Assembly (NCBI RefSeq): GCF_005886535.1
Contig: NZ_PNDS01000040.1
Location: 1 to 39,784, forward strand
Source of the DNA: Pseudoalteromonas sp. S2755
GTDB taxonomy: Bacteria; Pseudomonadota; Gammaproteobacteria; Enterobacterales; Alteromonadaceae
Direction of reading: 5' to 3'
Length of the DNA: 39,784 nucleotides
Shown: positions 1 through 7,613 of the stretch, in pieces
How the letters are laid out: every line of letters begins with the position of its first letter
Position numbering within the stretch: the stretch's first letter is position 1
Notes under the pieces: model-generated
Databases searched by the model: none
The model's input: only the letters and a program-made list of their open reading frames with translations
What the model was told of the DNA's origin: nothing
Made by a program: the position numbers and the translations under genes

Positions 1-102
1 TGTGGGGGGAAGTACAGGTGCGCAAATAAAAGACCCTAGAGCAGAGAAGCATGACCCCCAACTAACTTTCAACTCTATCAATATACAGAATCAGGAATGA
101 AG

Positions 103-795
103 ATGGCCGTTTCAAATTACTTTCTACTCTTTTGCGTAGGACTGGCTGGATTGCTTTCATTTATACATTTTCAACTGGTAAACTACATTCACCTTGTTGT
201 TGTAAGCGTATTACTTTTGGTGACATTTCTTGTGAAATATCAGGAAAATATGAAACACATTATTGCTTTGATTGTAGCTTCATTCGTTGCCGAATTTATC
301 ATTTATCAAATCTTATTTAACTATGTTAAAGTTGGCACAGAAGTATACAAGGCAAATTTACTAAATTATCTATCAGTACTCATTCTAGACCTTATCGTTT
401 TTTACATTCTCAAATACCGAGTTCGATTTTCGCTTCAATTTGTTAAACGTTTTCAACCAAAGAAATGGCAATACATTTACACCACTCATGCAGATATCCT
501 TTTATATGGTGTCTACTTAGCTTTTATCGTGGTGGATTTACTTGTTTTAGGTGAGCACTTACTGAGAAATATGGATTATATCTTTTGCGTCTCAGAGGCA
601 ACGGCTAAGCCCTTCTGGAGCTGGAATTGGGTTTACAAAAGTTACCCTTACGCAAAAAGTATTCTACTTTCTTGTGTTGTAACTATCTTACTCGCCACCA
701 TTTTTGTAGAAAATCAACGGCCCGAACAGGAAGACGATGATGAAGATGACAGCGATGAAGTAATACATAAAACAGATCAACAACAAAAGCCGTAA
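103..795 (+). CDS. Hypothetical multi-pass inner-membrane protein
   Basis: I do not recognise a family. The protein (about 230 residues) has five or six hydrophobic stretches (roughly residues 6-26, 30-47, 53-75, 90-105, 130-150 and 185-203), so it should sit in the inner membrane. It ends in a strongly acidic hydrophilic tail, a run of Asp and Glu followed by a Gln-rich end, probably cytoplasmic. Two start codons lie six bases apart, at 97 and 103. The AGGA at 93-96 touches the first ATG but lies six bases from the second, so I prefer 103. The stop codon falls in the loop of a strong hairpin at 781-807, so the gene is probably transcribed alone. Coding status is well supported by length and composition; function is unknown. 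Confidence 0.75.
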   Translation: MAVSNYFLLFCVGLAGLLSFIHFQLVNYIHLVVVSVLLLVTFLVKYQENMKHIIALIVASFVAEFIIYQILFNYVKVGTEVYKANLLNYLSVLILDLIVFYILKYRVRFSLQFVKRFQPKKWQYIYTTHADILLYGVYLAFIVVDLLVLGEHLLRNMDYIFCVSEATAKPFWSWNWVYKSYPYAKSILLSCVVTILLATIFVENQRPEQEDDDEDDSDEVIHKTDQQQKP

Positions 796-807
796 TGGCT
801 TTTGTTG
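781..807 (+). terminator. Hairpin terminator with the stop codon in its loop
   Basis: A perfect 11-bp inverted repeat, CAACAAAAGCC / GGCTTTTGTTG, has a 5-base loop (792-796) that contains the TAA stop of the preceding gene. The descending arm is T-rich and only a short T-containing run follows, so it is terminator-like but not textbook. Placement exactly at the gene end supports the call. Confidence 0.7.
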
Positions 808-923
808 TTAGGTATCTAGTTGCCATCTTTTCCCGCGTTAAACTCAAGCCTCTCATTCAGTATTAGTTCACCTATCTTCTGTTTTCATCTAAGAGTGTAT
901 ATGGTTCACAAAGGAGATGATCA

Positions 924-1241
924 ATGAACGAAGAAAAATCAGTCAAGGATGCCATTAATGCCTTTTATAAAGGTGCAGGCGTTGACCTAAAATTTTCAGG
1001 TGAAGTAAACCCTAAGGTCGCTGAAATATTTGGTAAAATGATTGAAGAAACGCAACAGTGCACAACCGCTTTAAAATGGGTGCCTAAACCAACAGGTGCT
1101 AAAGCGACAATAGGTTGGATCGCTAAAAACTTTACACAAAGTATTATTAGTCAATTAAGTGAAGAACAATCGCTTTCGTGTGCGAAAAAGGTGATATTAA
1201 ATTATAAATCTCCAATGAAGCTAGCTTCTCTTGGAGTGTAA
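924..1241 (+). CDS. Hypothetical small soluble protein (105 aa)
   Basis: I recognise no family. The product has no signal peptide and no membrane helix and looks helical and slightly basic, with two Cys residues (in QQCTTA near residue 46 and LSCAKK near 86). The start is well defined: AAGGAG at 911-916 lies seven bases upstream of the ATG. The stop codon is only two bases before the start of the next gene, which encodes an exported protein, so the two are almost certainly cotranscribed and possibly translationally coupled. A soluble cytoplasmic protein paired with an exported one could be partners, but nothing in the sequence shows this. Coding status is likely; function is unknown. Confidence 0.75.
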   Translation: MNEEKSVKDAINAFYKGAGVDLKFSGEVNPKVAEIFGKMIEETQQCTTALKWVPKPTGAKATIGWIAKNFTQSIISQLSEEQSLSCAKKVILNYKSPMKLASLGV

Positions 1242-1243
1242 CA

Positions 1244-1783
1244 ATGAAGTTATTATTATCAATTGTACTTTTTGCGCTATTACCCACCTCTAGCTATGCA
1301 GAAAGCTGGCCTAAACCACAATGCCAAGGCGAGCCATACTGGCTTGAATTTAGTACTGTGAAGCTCTGTATCCCCAAGCAAAACGTTACTCATCTCAATA
1401 TTCTTCATTCAGAGTTACCCTCATTCACCGTTACAGCGGAGCATGGCGAACTCATTTTTCAGTTACAAACGGCTGAGAATATTACCGGTGGTCTACATAG
1501 CAAGTATGAACTTGATCTTGCGTCTTATTTTATCGCATTGAAAAACAAAGATAAGCCAACCATTGATTACGATATTGCCTATCAAGTCCATGAGCTGATA
1601 TCACCTAACGACATTGGCATATTTAACACTGGAGATTGGCTGGCTGTATCGCTGACCAACAACACTCGTAGTTTTGATGAGCTTTTTATCTTTCACAAAT
1701 CAAGCCAACACATACTGCATATTGGAGGGCAATTTGATAGTTTTGAAGCTAAAACACTCTTAGCTCAGTTCCGTTTACCATGA
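1244..1783 (+). CDS. Hypothetical exported protein (179 aa)
   Basis: The N-terminus is a clear Sec signal peptide: a Lys at position 2, a Leu-rich core, then a cleavage site after SYA near residue 19. The mature part is about 160 residues with no further membrane segment, so it is predicted to be periplasmic or secreted. It has two Cys residues early in the mature chain (in PQCQGE and KLCIPK) that could form a disulfide. I do not recognise the family. The start follows the previous stop by two bases, with no separate strong ribosome site, which fits coupling to the upstream 105-residue protein. Function is unknown. Confidence 0.75.
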   Translation: MKLLLSIVLFALLPTSSYAESWPKPQCQGEPYWLEFSTVKLCIPKQNVTHLNILHSELPSFTVTAEHGELIFQLQTAENITGGLHSKYELDLASYFIALKNKDKPTIDYDIAYQVHELISPNDIGIFNTGDWLAVSLTNNTRSFDELFIFHKSSQHILHIGGQFDSFEAKTLLAQFRLP

Positions 1784-1842
1784 CTGAATGATATAAAAAA
1801 CTATTAAAAATACAATAATTACAAAATAAACAAGGAGTTAAT

Positions 1843-2424
1843 ATGCGATACCTCACAGCAATAGGGACTTTTTTATTAGCTGCTTACTCTATCTATCTGA
1901 ATACGATCATCTCAGACTTAGAGTTTGAGCGAGATAATTTAGAGGAGCGTATCGCAGCTCTCTCCAGCAACATTAAAGCTTCCGACAATGTAAAGCCACA
2001 CCTCGAAGAAGTAGCTATCAGCAGGCCAAAGCCTAATGGTAAGTTTGCAGATGAGAATAGCACTAACCAATATACTGAAATCAAAACACCTAAAGAAAGT
2101 GACGAAAGAACAATCACGCCTTCAAAAGATAAAGGGTTTAACGAGCAATCAGTAGACGAAACCTGGGCTTTCGAATTTTCCGATCAAATTCATTATTTTT
2201 TCATGGAAAACGAAATCCTAAACAAGCTGCGCGTAACTAATATTGATTGCCGTGAAACGGCCTGTCGAGTGGATATATATATCAATAAAGACGAACCAAT
2301 CGAAACCGCAACGGCTATTGGTAAAATATTTGGGAGCGATGAACACTGGCAAGCTCACCCTTTCTACTTTAATTCAACGCCTGAAGATGGGGTGATCCGA
2401 GTCGAGATCAACAGATACAAGTAG
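1843..2424 (+). CDS. Hypothetical membrane-anchored protein with a Cys-pair C-terminal domain
   Basis: The 193-residue product has one N-terminal hydrophobic helix (residues about 3-24), then a short charged heptad-like stretch (26-45) that may be a coiled coil, a polar low-complexity linker (46-105) and a compact C-terminal domain. That domain carries the pair C136 and C141 in the context DCRETACRV, a pattern I know from several uncharacterised gammaproteobacterial envelope proteins. The predicted topology is a signal anchor with the domain in the periplasm. AAGGAG lies seven bases before the ATG. It follows the previous gene by 59 bases and may share its transcript. Function is unknown. Confidence 0.75.
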   Translation: MRYLTAIGTFLLAAYSIYLNTIISDLEFERDNLEERIAALSSNIKASDNVKPHLEEVAISRPKPNGKFADENSTNQYTEIKTPKESDERTITPSKDKGFNEQSVDETWAFEFSDQIHYFFMENEILNKLRVTNIDCRETACRVDIYINKDEPIETATAIGKIFGSDEHWQAHPFYFNSTPEDGVIRVEINRYK

Positions 2425-2434
2425 TTAAAAGTTT

Positions 2435-2459
2435 GGAAGCGTTATATCTTAGCGCTTCC
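2435..2459 (+). terminator. Hairpin after the 924-2424 gene group (weak)
   Basis: GGAAGCG at 2435-2441 pairs with CGCTTCC at 2453-2459 around an 11-base loop, starting ten bases after the stop codon. No T-run follows, so it may be a weak terminator or a transcript 3'-end stabiliser. Confidence 0.4.
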
Positions 2460-2637
2460 GAGCAAATAGGTATTCACTCAAATACCGCTAAGTGAAGTCT
2501 TATACAACAGTAGCTTTTAAACACACAAAACTAGAAAACACATCTTTCAAATACGTTCATCACAATCAAAGTTCCACCAATAAATCCGCTCAAAACTCAT
2601 TGAAGCTCACTTTTTAAACAAAAAGTTGCAAACTTCA

Positions 2638-2665
2638 TTGGACAGCGCCATAAGAACGCTATACT
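2638..2665 (+). promoter_or_regulatory. Likely sigma-70 promoter of the cold-shock gene
   Basis: TTGGAC at 2638-2643 and TATACT at 2660-2665 are 16 bases apart, a good -35/-10 pair. Transcription from here would give a leader of roughly 165 bases before the ATG at 2840. Long leaders are known for cspA-type genes, where they control mRNA stability and translation with temperature. The leader contains a T7A6 self-complementary run at 2726-2740. No copy of the E. coli cold-box sequence is obvious. Apart from this promoter, leader and the hairpin at 2435-2459, the 415-base stretch 2425-2839 holds nothing I can identify. Confidence 0.5.
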
Positions 2666-2839
2666 ATATGCAGGCTTTAGATACTTAGAGCACTTACTAC
2701 TGCTGCACTGTTTTTTCTTGATACTCTTTTTTTAAAAAAGTCGTTTATAGATATACCAATGCGTTACTAGCTAAGTTTTATCTATCGCTTTATCGGTGAT
2801 TTTCACCACACAATTAATTTTTTGAAAAAGGTTTCAATT

Positions 2840-3052
2840 ATGTCTAACACAGTAAACGGCACAGTTAAGTGGTTCAACGAAGAAAAAGGTTTTGGTTTCA
2901 TCACTCAAGAAAACGGCGGTAAAGATGTATTCGTACACTTCCGTGCTATCGTTTCTGACGGTTTCAAAACTTTAACTGAAGGCCAATCAGTGTCTTTCAC
3001 CGTTGAAGAAGGCCAGAAAGGTCCTCAAGCAAGCAACGTAGTAGTTAACTAA
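2840..3052 (+). CDS. CspA-family cold-shock protein (70 aa)
   Basis: A single cold-shock domain of 70 residues, the normal length of the family. Both RNA-binding motifs are intact: KGFGFI (RNP1) and DVFVHF (RNP2), after the typical VKWFNEEKG start. Such proteins bind single-stranded RNA and DNA in the cytoplasm, melt mRNA structure and help translation at low temperature. I chose the ATG at 2840 because the sequence then begins [12 protein letters not shown] as in homologues and AAGG lies upstream; an in-frame TTG at 2822 is less likely. A long leader and its own promoter fit cold regulation. Which csp paralogue this is cannot be told from one copy. Confidence 0.95.
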   Translation: MSNTVNGTVKWFNEEKGFGFITQENGGKDVFVHFRAIVSDGFKTLTEGQSVSFTVEEGQKGPQASNVVVN

Positions 3053-3064
3053 TACGTATTGCTC

Positions 3065-3088
3065 AGAGCTAGTGCCTGCACTAGCTCT
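3065..3088 (+). terminator. Hairpin between convergent csp and mgtE
   Basis: AGAGCTAGTG at 3065-3074 pairs perfectly with CACTAGCTCT at 3079-3088 around CCTG. It lies 12 bases after the csp stop and 22 bases before the mgtE stop (opposite strand), so it may end transcription from both sides. No T-run on the plus strand. Confidence 0.6.
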
Positions 3089-3110
3089 ACGAATTGCCCC
3101 CACTCCTCTC

Positions 3111-4445
3111 TTAGCCTTTCGGCAGCATATCAGACAACAACAACGCAATCCCCAAAAATGACATAAAACCCGCTATATCTGTAATTGTCGTAAGTACAAT
3201 TGATGAAGATTGTGCTGGGTCGAGTCCAAACTTTTTCAATGCGATTGGTACAATAGCGCCTGAGCTTCCCGCAATGACAAGAGACGATATCATCGCAAGC
3301 GCAATAACAAGTGCAAGGCCGAGTGATTGACTCCACAAATATACGCCAATGCCACAAGTAACGGCTATTGCTATGCCATTTAGCAGACCAACCATCATTT
3401 CTTTTAGCATCACCTGATACCAGTGTCGCGTCGAAATTTCTCGTAGTGTTAAGCCTCGCATTGTTACCGCCAAAGCTTGAGCCCCTGCGTTACCCGACTG
3501 TCCAGCAGCTACTGGCAGCAAAATAGCTAAAGCGGTAACTTGAGCAATCAATCCCTCAAAGGCCCCCACGACGGCTGCAGCTGCAAATGCGGTTAACAAG
3601 TTAATTTGTAACCACGGGAGCCGTTTCTTTACTGCAAACCAACTACTTGATAGAGCTTTTTCGTCTTTACTCGCACCTACCATGGTCTGCATATCACTCG
3701 CCAAATCTTCCTTGGTTGACTGATAGGCGTCAAAAAATCGGATCTGCCCAACTAGCTGTTGCTGCGCATCAAGTACCGGAATTGCTCGCACTTTGTGCCC
3801 TTCAAACGCTTCCACGACCTGATCTTTATGATCCATTACATTTAAGGTGACTCGGATCGGCGTCGCAACCTGCATTAAGGTTTTACTTGAGGAGCTTCCC
3901 ACTAAAACATTGAGTGTAGTCTCGCCCACTAAATCCTGCTGTTCGTTTAACACATAGATGACATCTGGCACTTTACCGTCTAATCGCTTCAGCTGCGCGA
4001 GCACTTCACGCAGTGTCGTATCTGAGTAAAACGCTTGCACCTTTTTGTTCATCATTCTCGCAGCGGTATTTTCAGGAAACACCAACAACTCACTGAGTTC
4101 ATCCGCTATGGTTGAATGCTGCTCCTTTAATTTAGCAAGTAGCACCTGCTGCGCTTCCTGCGACTGTTTGTTCAAAAGCCCGACCGCAATATGGCTATCT
4201 AGGCTCGCGATAAATTGTGCTTGATAATCCACAGGGAATTGCTGGAAAATTTGTTCAGCGGCTCCCGGTGGAAAATACTTCCATAATCGATAAATGATAT
4301 GTTGTGCCTGCTGTTGTAATAATTCAGCGGCTTCGTCTGGAGGTAAAGTGCCAAGGAGCTGTGCACTTTTGAGCGGAAATTTACTTAAAAACTCATCACT
4401 GAGCTGCTCTACCGCTGAATCTAGTGTATCTTTTGCTGCGCTCAT
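3111..4445 (-). CDS. mgtE: Magnesium transporter MgtE
   Basis: Full-length MgtE (444 residues, family norm about 450). Order of domains: helical MgtE N-domain (about 1-130), a CBS pair (about 132-250), then a membrane domain of about five helices (about 278-444). The membrane domain carries the family signatures LPVAAGQSGNAGAQ (310-323) and TTITDIAGF (419-427), whose Asp lines the ion pore in Thermus thermophilus MgtE. The family forms dimeric Mg2+-gated channels: the cytoplasmic N and CBS domains bind Mg2+ and close the pore. It is the last gene of a three-gene operon and starts three bases after the stop of a paralogue that lacks the membrane domain. Confidence 0.93.
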   Translation of the reverse strand: MSAAKDTLDSAVEQLSDEFLSKFPLKSAQLLGTLPPDEAAELLQQQAQHIIYRLWKYFPPGAAEQIFQQFPVDYQAQFIASLDSHIAVGLLNKQSQEAQQVLLAKLKEQHSTIADELSELLVFPENTAARMMNKKVQAFYSDTTLREVLAQLKRLDGKVPDVIYVLNEQQDLVGETTLNVLVGSSSSKTLMQVATPIRVTLNVMDHKDQVVEAFEGHKVRAIPVLDAQQQLVGQIRFFDAYQSTKEDLASDMQTMVGASKDEKALSSSWFAVKKRLPWLQINLLTAFAAAAVVGAFEGLIAQVTALAILLPVAAGQSGNAGAQALAVTMRGLTLREISTRHWYQVMLKEMMVGLLNGIAIAVTCGIGVYLWSQSLGLALVIALAMISSLVIAGSSGAIVPIALKKFGLDPAQSSSIVLTTITDIAGFMSFLGIALLLSDMLPKG

Positions 4446-4448
4446 CGC

Positions 4449-5270
4449 TTATTTCCCCTTGATCTTAACTGGCACCAATGTATCTAACATGCTGGCAAAC
4501 GAACTAGAGTAGGCATCTAACAAATCTAAAGAGTCGCTTGGCTTGTCTTGTGTTTCATCCATTCTGACAAGTGCACTTCTCACTCTGTGATGTGGCAATA
4601 CCCCAATAAAATCACCACTGCGATTAGCAACCGCAACCTGATCTTGTTGCGCCCAAACGGGCGATTTCAATGCACTATGCAACTCGGTATAACCACTTAG
4701 AGAAACAACGTGAGTATCCATCAAATCTGCAATTTTCTGTTGCGGCGCTTTTCGAAGCAAATGAGTTAGTGATAACTGACCCACCACATGGCGATGCTGA
4801 TTTACCACATAAACTAGCGTAAACCCGATATAATCACGTTTTTTTAAGCGCAGCAACGACTCCTCAACCGTCATTGTTTCTTCAAGAATCAGTACGTCCG
4901 TTTCAACCCATGCTCCCACGGTATAATCAGGGTAGCTAATCAACATCTTACAGAGTGTTTGTCGCCTTACTGAAATGAGATTAAGAAAACGTGCAAGCTC
5001 ATCTTCCTGTAGATGCCTGAAGATAGCAGCAATATCAGCCAACTTCATTTTGCCAAGCCACCTAGCAATATCAACATCCGTTTGCGTTATCAGAATTTCC
5101 GCTGCACTGCGGGGCTGCATGACCTTAAGCACGTTTAAAGCAACTTCATTTGGTAACGTTTTTAGTAACTCAGCAGCTACATCTGGCGTTTGCAATGAAA
5201 GTAAGCGCGCGGCGCCAGCTGGTTCTTCTTGTAAAAAGTGTTGCGCAATTTTTAGGTTTAACGCTGACAT
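4449..5270 (-). CDS. Membrane-less MgtE-like protein (MgtE N-domain plus CBS pair)
   Basis: 273 residues resembling the cytoplasmic half of MgtE: a helical N-domain of repeated LL..L/V units (about 1-115), then a CBS pair (about 118-235) and a short polar tail. There is no transmembrane segment; the chain ends naturally at a stop three bases before the complete mgtE gene. In MgtE these domains sense Mg2+ and gate the pore, so a free copy next to the transporter could be a regulatory subunit or a competitor of its dimer interface; this is inference. The order MscS-like, MgtE-half, MgtE and the tiny gaps imply one transcript. No frameshift joins it to mgtE, so it is a separate protein rather than a broken gene. 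Confidence 0.85.
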   Translation of the reverse strand: MSALNLKIAQHFLQEEPAGAARLLSLQTPDVAAELLKTLPNEVALNVLKVMQPRSAAEILITQTDVDIARWLGKMKLADIAAIFRHLQEDELARFLNLISVRRQTLCKMLISYPDYTVGAWVETDVLILEETMTVEESLLRLKKRDYIGFTLVYVVNQHRHVVGQLSLTHLLRKAPQQKIADLMDTHVVSLSGYTELHSALKSPVWAQQDQVAVANRSGDFIGVLPHHRVRSALVRMDETQDKPSDSLDLLDAYSSSFASMLDTLVPVKIKGK

Positions 5271-5279
5271 AGAGCCTCC

Positions 5280-6137
5280 CTACTGCTTACTTGAATGACT
5301 ATGTGTCGCGGTAATATGTGCCGAGTCCTTTAAAAATTGCCTTGCTGGTATTAGGGTTCTCCCTTTTTGGGTTTCAATCACCAACATCGTTGCTGTGATT
5401 TCGGTGAGCGTGCCTGACACCCCTGCAATTTCAATTTGATCGTTAATTCGACAGTGACGCTGCGCTTGTTTTGCTGCGACGGTATTTGCAATTAACTCTC
5501 GACTCCCAAGACCAAAGGCCAACGCAACTCCCGCACACAATACGCCGGTCAGTACCACCACCATATTGGTCACAAATTGAATATTGATCCCTAGTTGCTC
5601 AATACCTATTACCGTTGCAGTAAATAAGATCGCGAGCTTGGCTACGTTACCCGCGACTTCGACTCGCGCAAACCCAACGGACTGCGCACCGGCTCTTGCC
5701 ATGGCACTAGCTAAATTGCCAAGCAGATAACCACCAACGATAATAAATATCCCAGCGAGGAGATTTGGTAAGTAGCTAAGTAGCGAGGAGATCCAATCAC
5801 TGAAAAAGTTTAAACCAAGGCTGGATGTAGCTGCTGCGATAAAAAACATCATCGTGACCCAAAACACGGTTTTCCCTATTAATCGAGCATGTTTTAGATT
5901 TAGCTGAAGCGTTTGTTCGGTTTGCACTCGTTGGCTTAAGCCTACCAACGCACGATTACACAGCTTAAATAACGAAATAGTCAGCTTGCTCAATAGCCAA
6001 GCCACTACCCAACCGACAAGCAGCATGAGTGCCGCGCCCAGCAGTTGGGGTGTATGAGTAACAAGCTGATTGATTAATTGCTCGTAACTGGCAGATAAGG
6101 CGTGTTGCCAATTATCAAAGGTATCCTCGGTGGCCAT
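5280..6137 (-). CDS. MscS-family mechanosensitive channel-like protein
   Basis: 285 residues. Hydrophobic helices lie at about 30-55, 88-112, 120-145 and 165-215, followed by a short beta-rich cytoplasmic domain. The last helix and its neighbour carry the MscS-type pore region, rich in Gly and Ala and ending GLGSRELIANTVA, followed by the family pattern IEIAGVSGTLTEI and a GRTLIPARQF segment. It belongs to the branch with an N-terminal conserved TM-helix repeat rather than to E. coli MscS itself; it lacks much of the MscS C-terminal domain. Channels of this family release solutes or ions when membrane tension rises. It is first in an operon with two MgtE-type genes (gap nine bases), suggesting a joint role in ion balance. 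Confidence 0.85.
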   Translation of the reverse strand: MATEDTFDNWQHALSASYEQLINQLVTHTPQLLGAALMLLVGWVVAWLLSKLTISLFKLCNRALVGLSQRVQTEQTLQLNLKHARLIGKTVFWVTMMFFIAAATSSLGLNFFSDWISSLLSYLPNLLAGIFIIVGGYLLGNLASAMARAGAQSVGFARVEVAGNVAKLAILFTATVIGIEQLGINIQFVTNMVVVLTGVLCAGVALAFGLGSRELIANTVAAKQAQRHCRINDQIEIAGVSGTLTEITATMLVIETQKGRTLIPARQFLKDSAHITATHSHSSKQ

Positions 6138-6293
6138 GTAAACTCCTGAATTCGCTGAAACAGCTTACTTCTAAATCAATACATTCATTGTTATCACAGT
6201 GTTAGCCGTTGTCCAGAGAATTCCCCAAAGTCCTAAATATTTAAACTACTAACAATACATTTAGGAGCATTTTTTGTGAATGGCAGCAATTAA

Positions 6294-6322
6294 GGCGCAA
6301 AAACATGTACCGTCTTTGCGCC
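6294..6322 (-). terminator. Hairpin downstream of the stress-gene pair
   Basis: GGCGCAAA at 6294-6301 pairs with TTTGCGCC at 6315-6322 around a 13-base loop, 30 bases past the stop of the minus-strand gene at 6353. On the minus strand it is followed by TTAATT, a weak T-run. Confidence 0.5.
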
Positions 6323-6352
6323 CTACTTGTTTCTTTATATTGGGTGATATAG

Positions 6353-6817
6353 CTACCTAAAGCGAACCGTTTCTCGCTCACCCATTTCTTCTGGTTCTAC
6401 ATTTTTCCCAACCGCTAGTTTCAATAAGCCGCTCAAGTCGGGGCTAACATGCCAAATCTCAGCATCGTCCAGTTCAAAACGGAGCATGATAAGCTCGGGG
6501 TCACCTTTACCCTTTTCAAACCAGCTCTCGGTCTGCCTTGACCAATGGGCATCAAGTACGTCTTGTCGTGTTTCTTCAATTAAATGTCCGCGAATACATG
6601 CAAATACATTGTGCCCTTTACTGGAAAATTGTGCTGTTGCTTTACCACACTTAGCAATACGATTTGTTTTACTGGTAAAAAACCAAAACTCGCCGTTGGC
6701 GTCTTTATCCAACTGTGCTCGCATTGGCTCATGGTGATTATTGTCATCACTCAAACCAATCATCACGTTGGGGCTGCTGTCTAGCGCTTCCCAGAAGGTT
6801 TTCTTTATGTCTGACAT
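6353..6817 (-). CDS. Pyridoxamine 5'-phosphate oxidase-like stress protein (flavin split barrel)
   Basis: A 154-residue cytoplasmic protein of the general-stress-protein-26 type. The recognisable pattern is the split-barrel core: an N-terminal helix (IKKTFWEAL), strands with PMRAQLD, then FWFFTSKTNRIAK and a C-terminal strand with AEIWHVS. Members bind FMN or F420-type cofactors; their exact reaction is often unknown. I set the start at 6817 (MSDIKK) because TAAGGAGAAG lies just upstream; an extension to 6871 would leave that site inside the gene. It lies 62 bases downstream of a DJ-1/PfpI gene on the same strand, and the pair probably forms a stress operon. Confidence 0.85.
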   Translation of the reverse strand: MSDIKKTFWEALDSSPNVMIGLSDDNNHHEPMRAQLDKDANGEFWFFTSKTNRIAKCGKATAQFSSKGHNVFACIRGHLIEETRQDVLDAHWSRQTESWFEKGKGDPELIMLRFELDDAEIWHVSPDLSGLLKLAVGKNVEPEEMGERETVRFR

Positions 6818-6879
6818 TATCTTCTCCTTATTTATACCTATTAGCGTCTGCTTGAAACGGCACAAACCCACTCTTTCGA

Positions 6880-7434
6880 TTAATTGATAGTATCTTGCTG
6901 CAAAGCCTCGATGATTGCTTTATTAAAAGCGTCAAGATCATTTGGATTGCGACTTGTGATCAAGTTGTCGTCAACCGCAACCTTAAGGTCAACCCAGTCT
7001 GCACCGGCATTTTTAAGATCGGTTTTGATACTTGGGAAAGAGGTAAGCGTTTTTCCCTCCACTAGCTGCGCTTCGATTAGCAGCCAAGGGCCATGGCATA
7101 TCGCCGCGATTGGGCGTTTATTACCAAACTGTGAAAAGGCCTGAATAAATTTAACCGCAGATTTTTCTTGCCTTAATTTATCGGGGTTGAATAATCCGCC
7201 AGGTAAAACAAGCCCAGCATACTTACTGGGGATGGCTTCGTCCAAAGTTAAATCAACGGCGACTTTCTCACCCCAATTGTCTTCATTCCAAGCAGTAATA
7301 TCGCCCTTTTTTAAAGAAATGATATCAACATTAAATCCTGCGTTTTCAAGTGCCTGCTTAGGTTTAATCAGCTCACTTTGTTCAAACCCGTCAGTGGCTA
7401 AGATCGCGACTGAAATATCGTCTGACTCCAACAT
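6880..7434 (-). CDS. DJ-1/PfpI family protein (YhbO-like stress protein)
   Basis: 184 residues, the usual size for the PfpI/YhbO branch. The catalytic set is visible: E18 in GFEQSEL, and the nucleophile C113 with H114 in AAICHGPW. Other family landmarks are the LVLPGG turn near residue 75 and TSRNPNDL near the end. Members act as cysteine-dependent hydrolases or protein/DNA deglycases and protect against oxidative, thermal and acid stress in the cytoplasm; which activity applies here cannot be read from sequence. The start at 7434 is chosen because GAAGGAGAG lies directly upstream; the longer form from 7449 would begin before that site. It precedes a flavin split-barrel stress gene. Confidence 0.9.
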   Translation of the reverse strand: MLESDDISVAILATDGFEQSELIKPKQALENAGFNVDIISLKKGDITAWNEDNWGEKVAVDLTLDEAIPSKYAGLVLPGGLFNPDKLRQEKSAVKFIQAFSQFGNKRPIAAICHGPWLLIEAQLVEGKTLTSFPSIKTDLKNAGADWVDLKVAVDDNLITSRNPNDLDAFNKAIIEALQQDTIN

Positions 7435-7585
7435 TATTCTCTCCTTCAATACGTTGCTGATATAAAGATAGATACTGATGTCGATGCAGAATCAATACCA
7501 TAATATAACCTCATGAAATATATAAACATTAAAGGTTGATGTTTTGATTGAGTGTAATCTTTACAGAACTGAGGAGTGTAAATCT

Positions 7586-7606
7586 GGACTAGGTTAGCCC
7601 TAGTCC
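7586..7606 (-). terminator. Hairpin downstream of the amylase gene
   Basis: GGACTAGG at 7586-7593 pairs with CCTAGTCC at 7599-7606 around five bases, eight bases past the amylase stop. The minus-strand downstream bases (AGATTTAC) are only weakly T-rich. Confidence 0.5.
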
Positions 7607-7613
7607 ATCGTTG

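Noticed and set aside
3111..5270. A frameshifted or duplicated single MgtE gene
   Set aside because: The upstream 273-residue protein has its own complete N-domain and CBS pair and the downstream gene has a full set as well, with a separate start; they are two genes.
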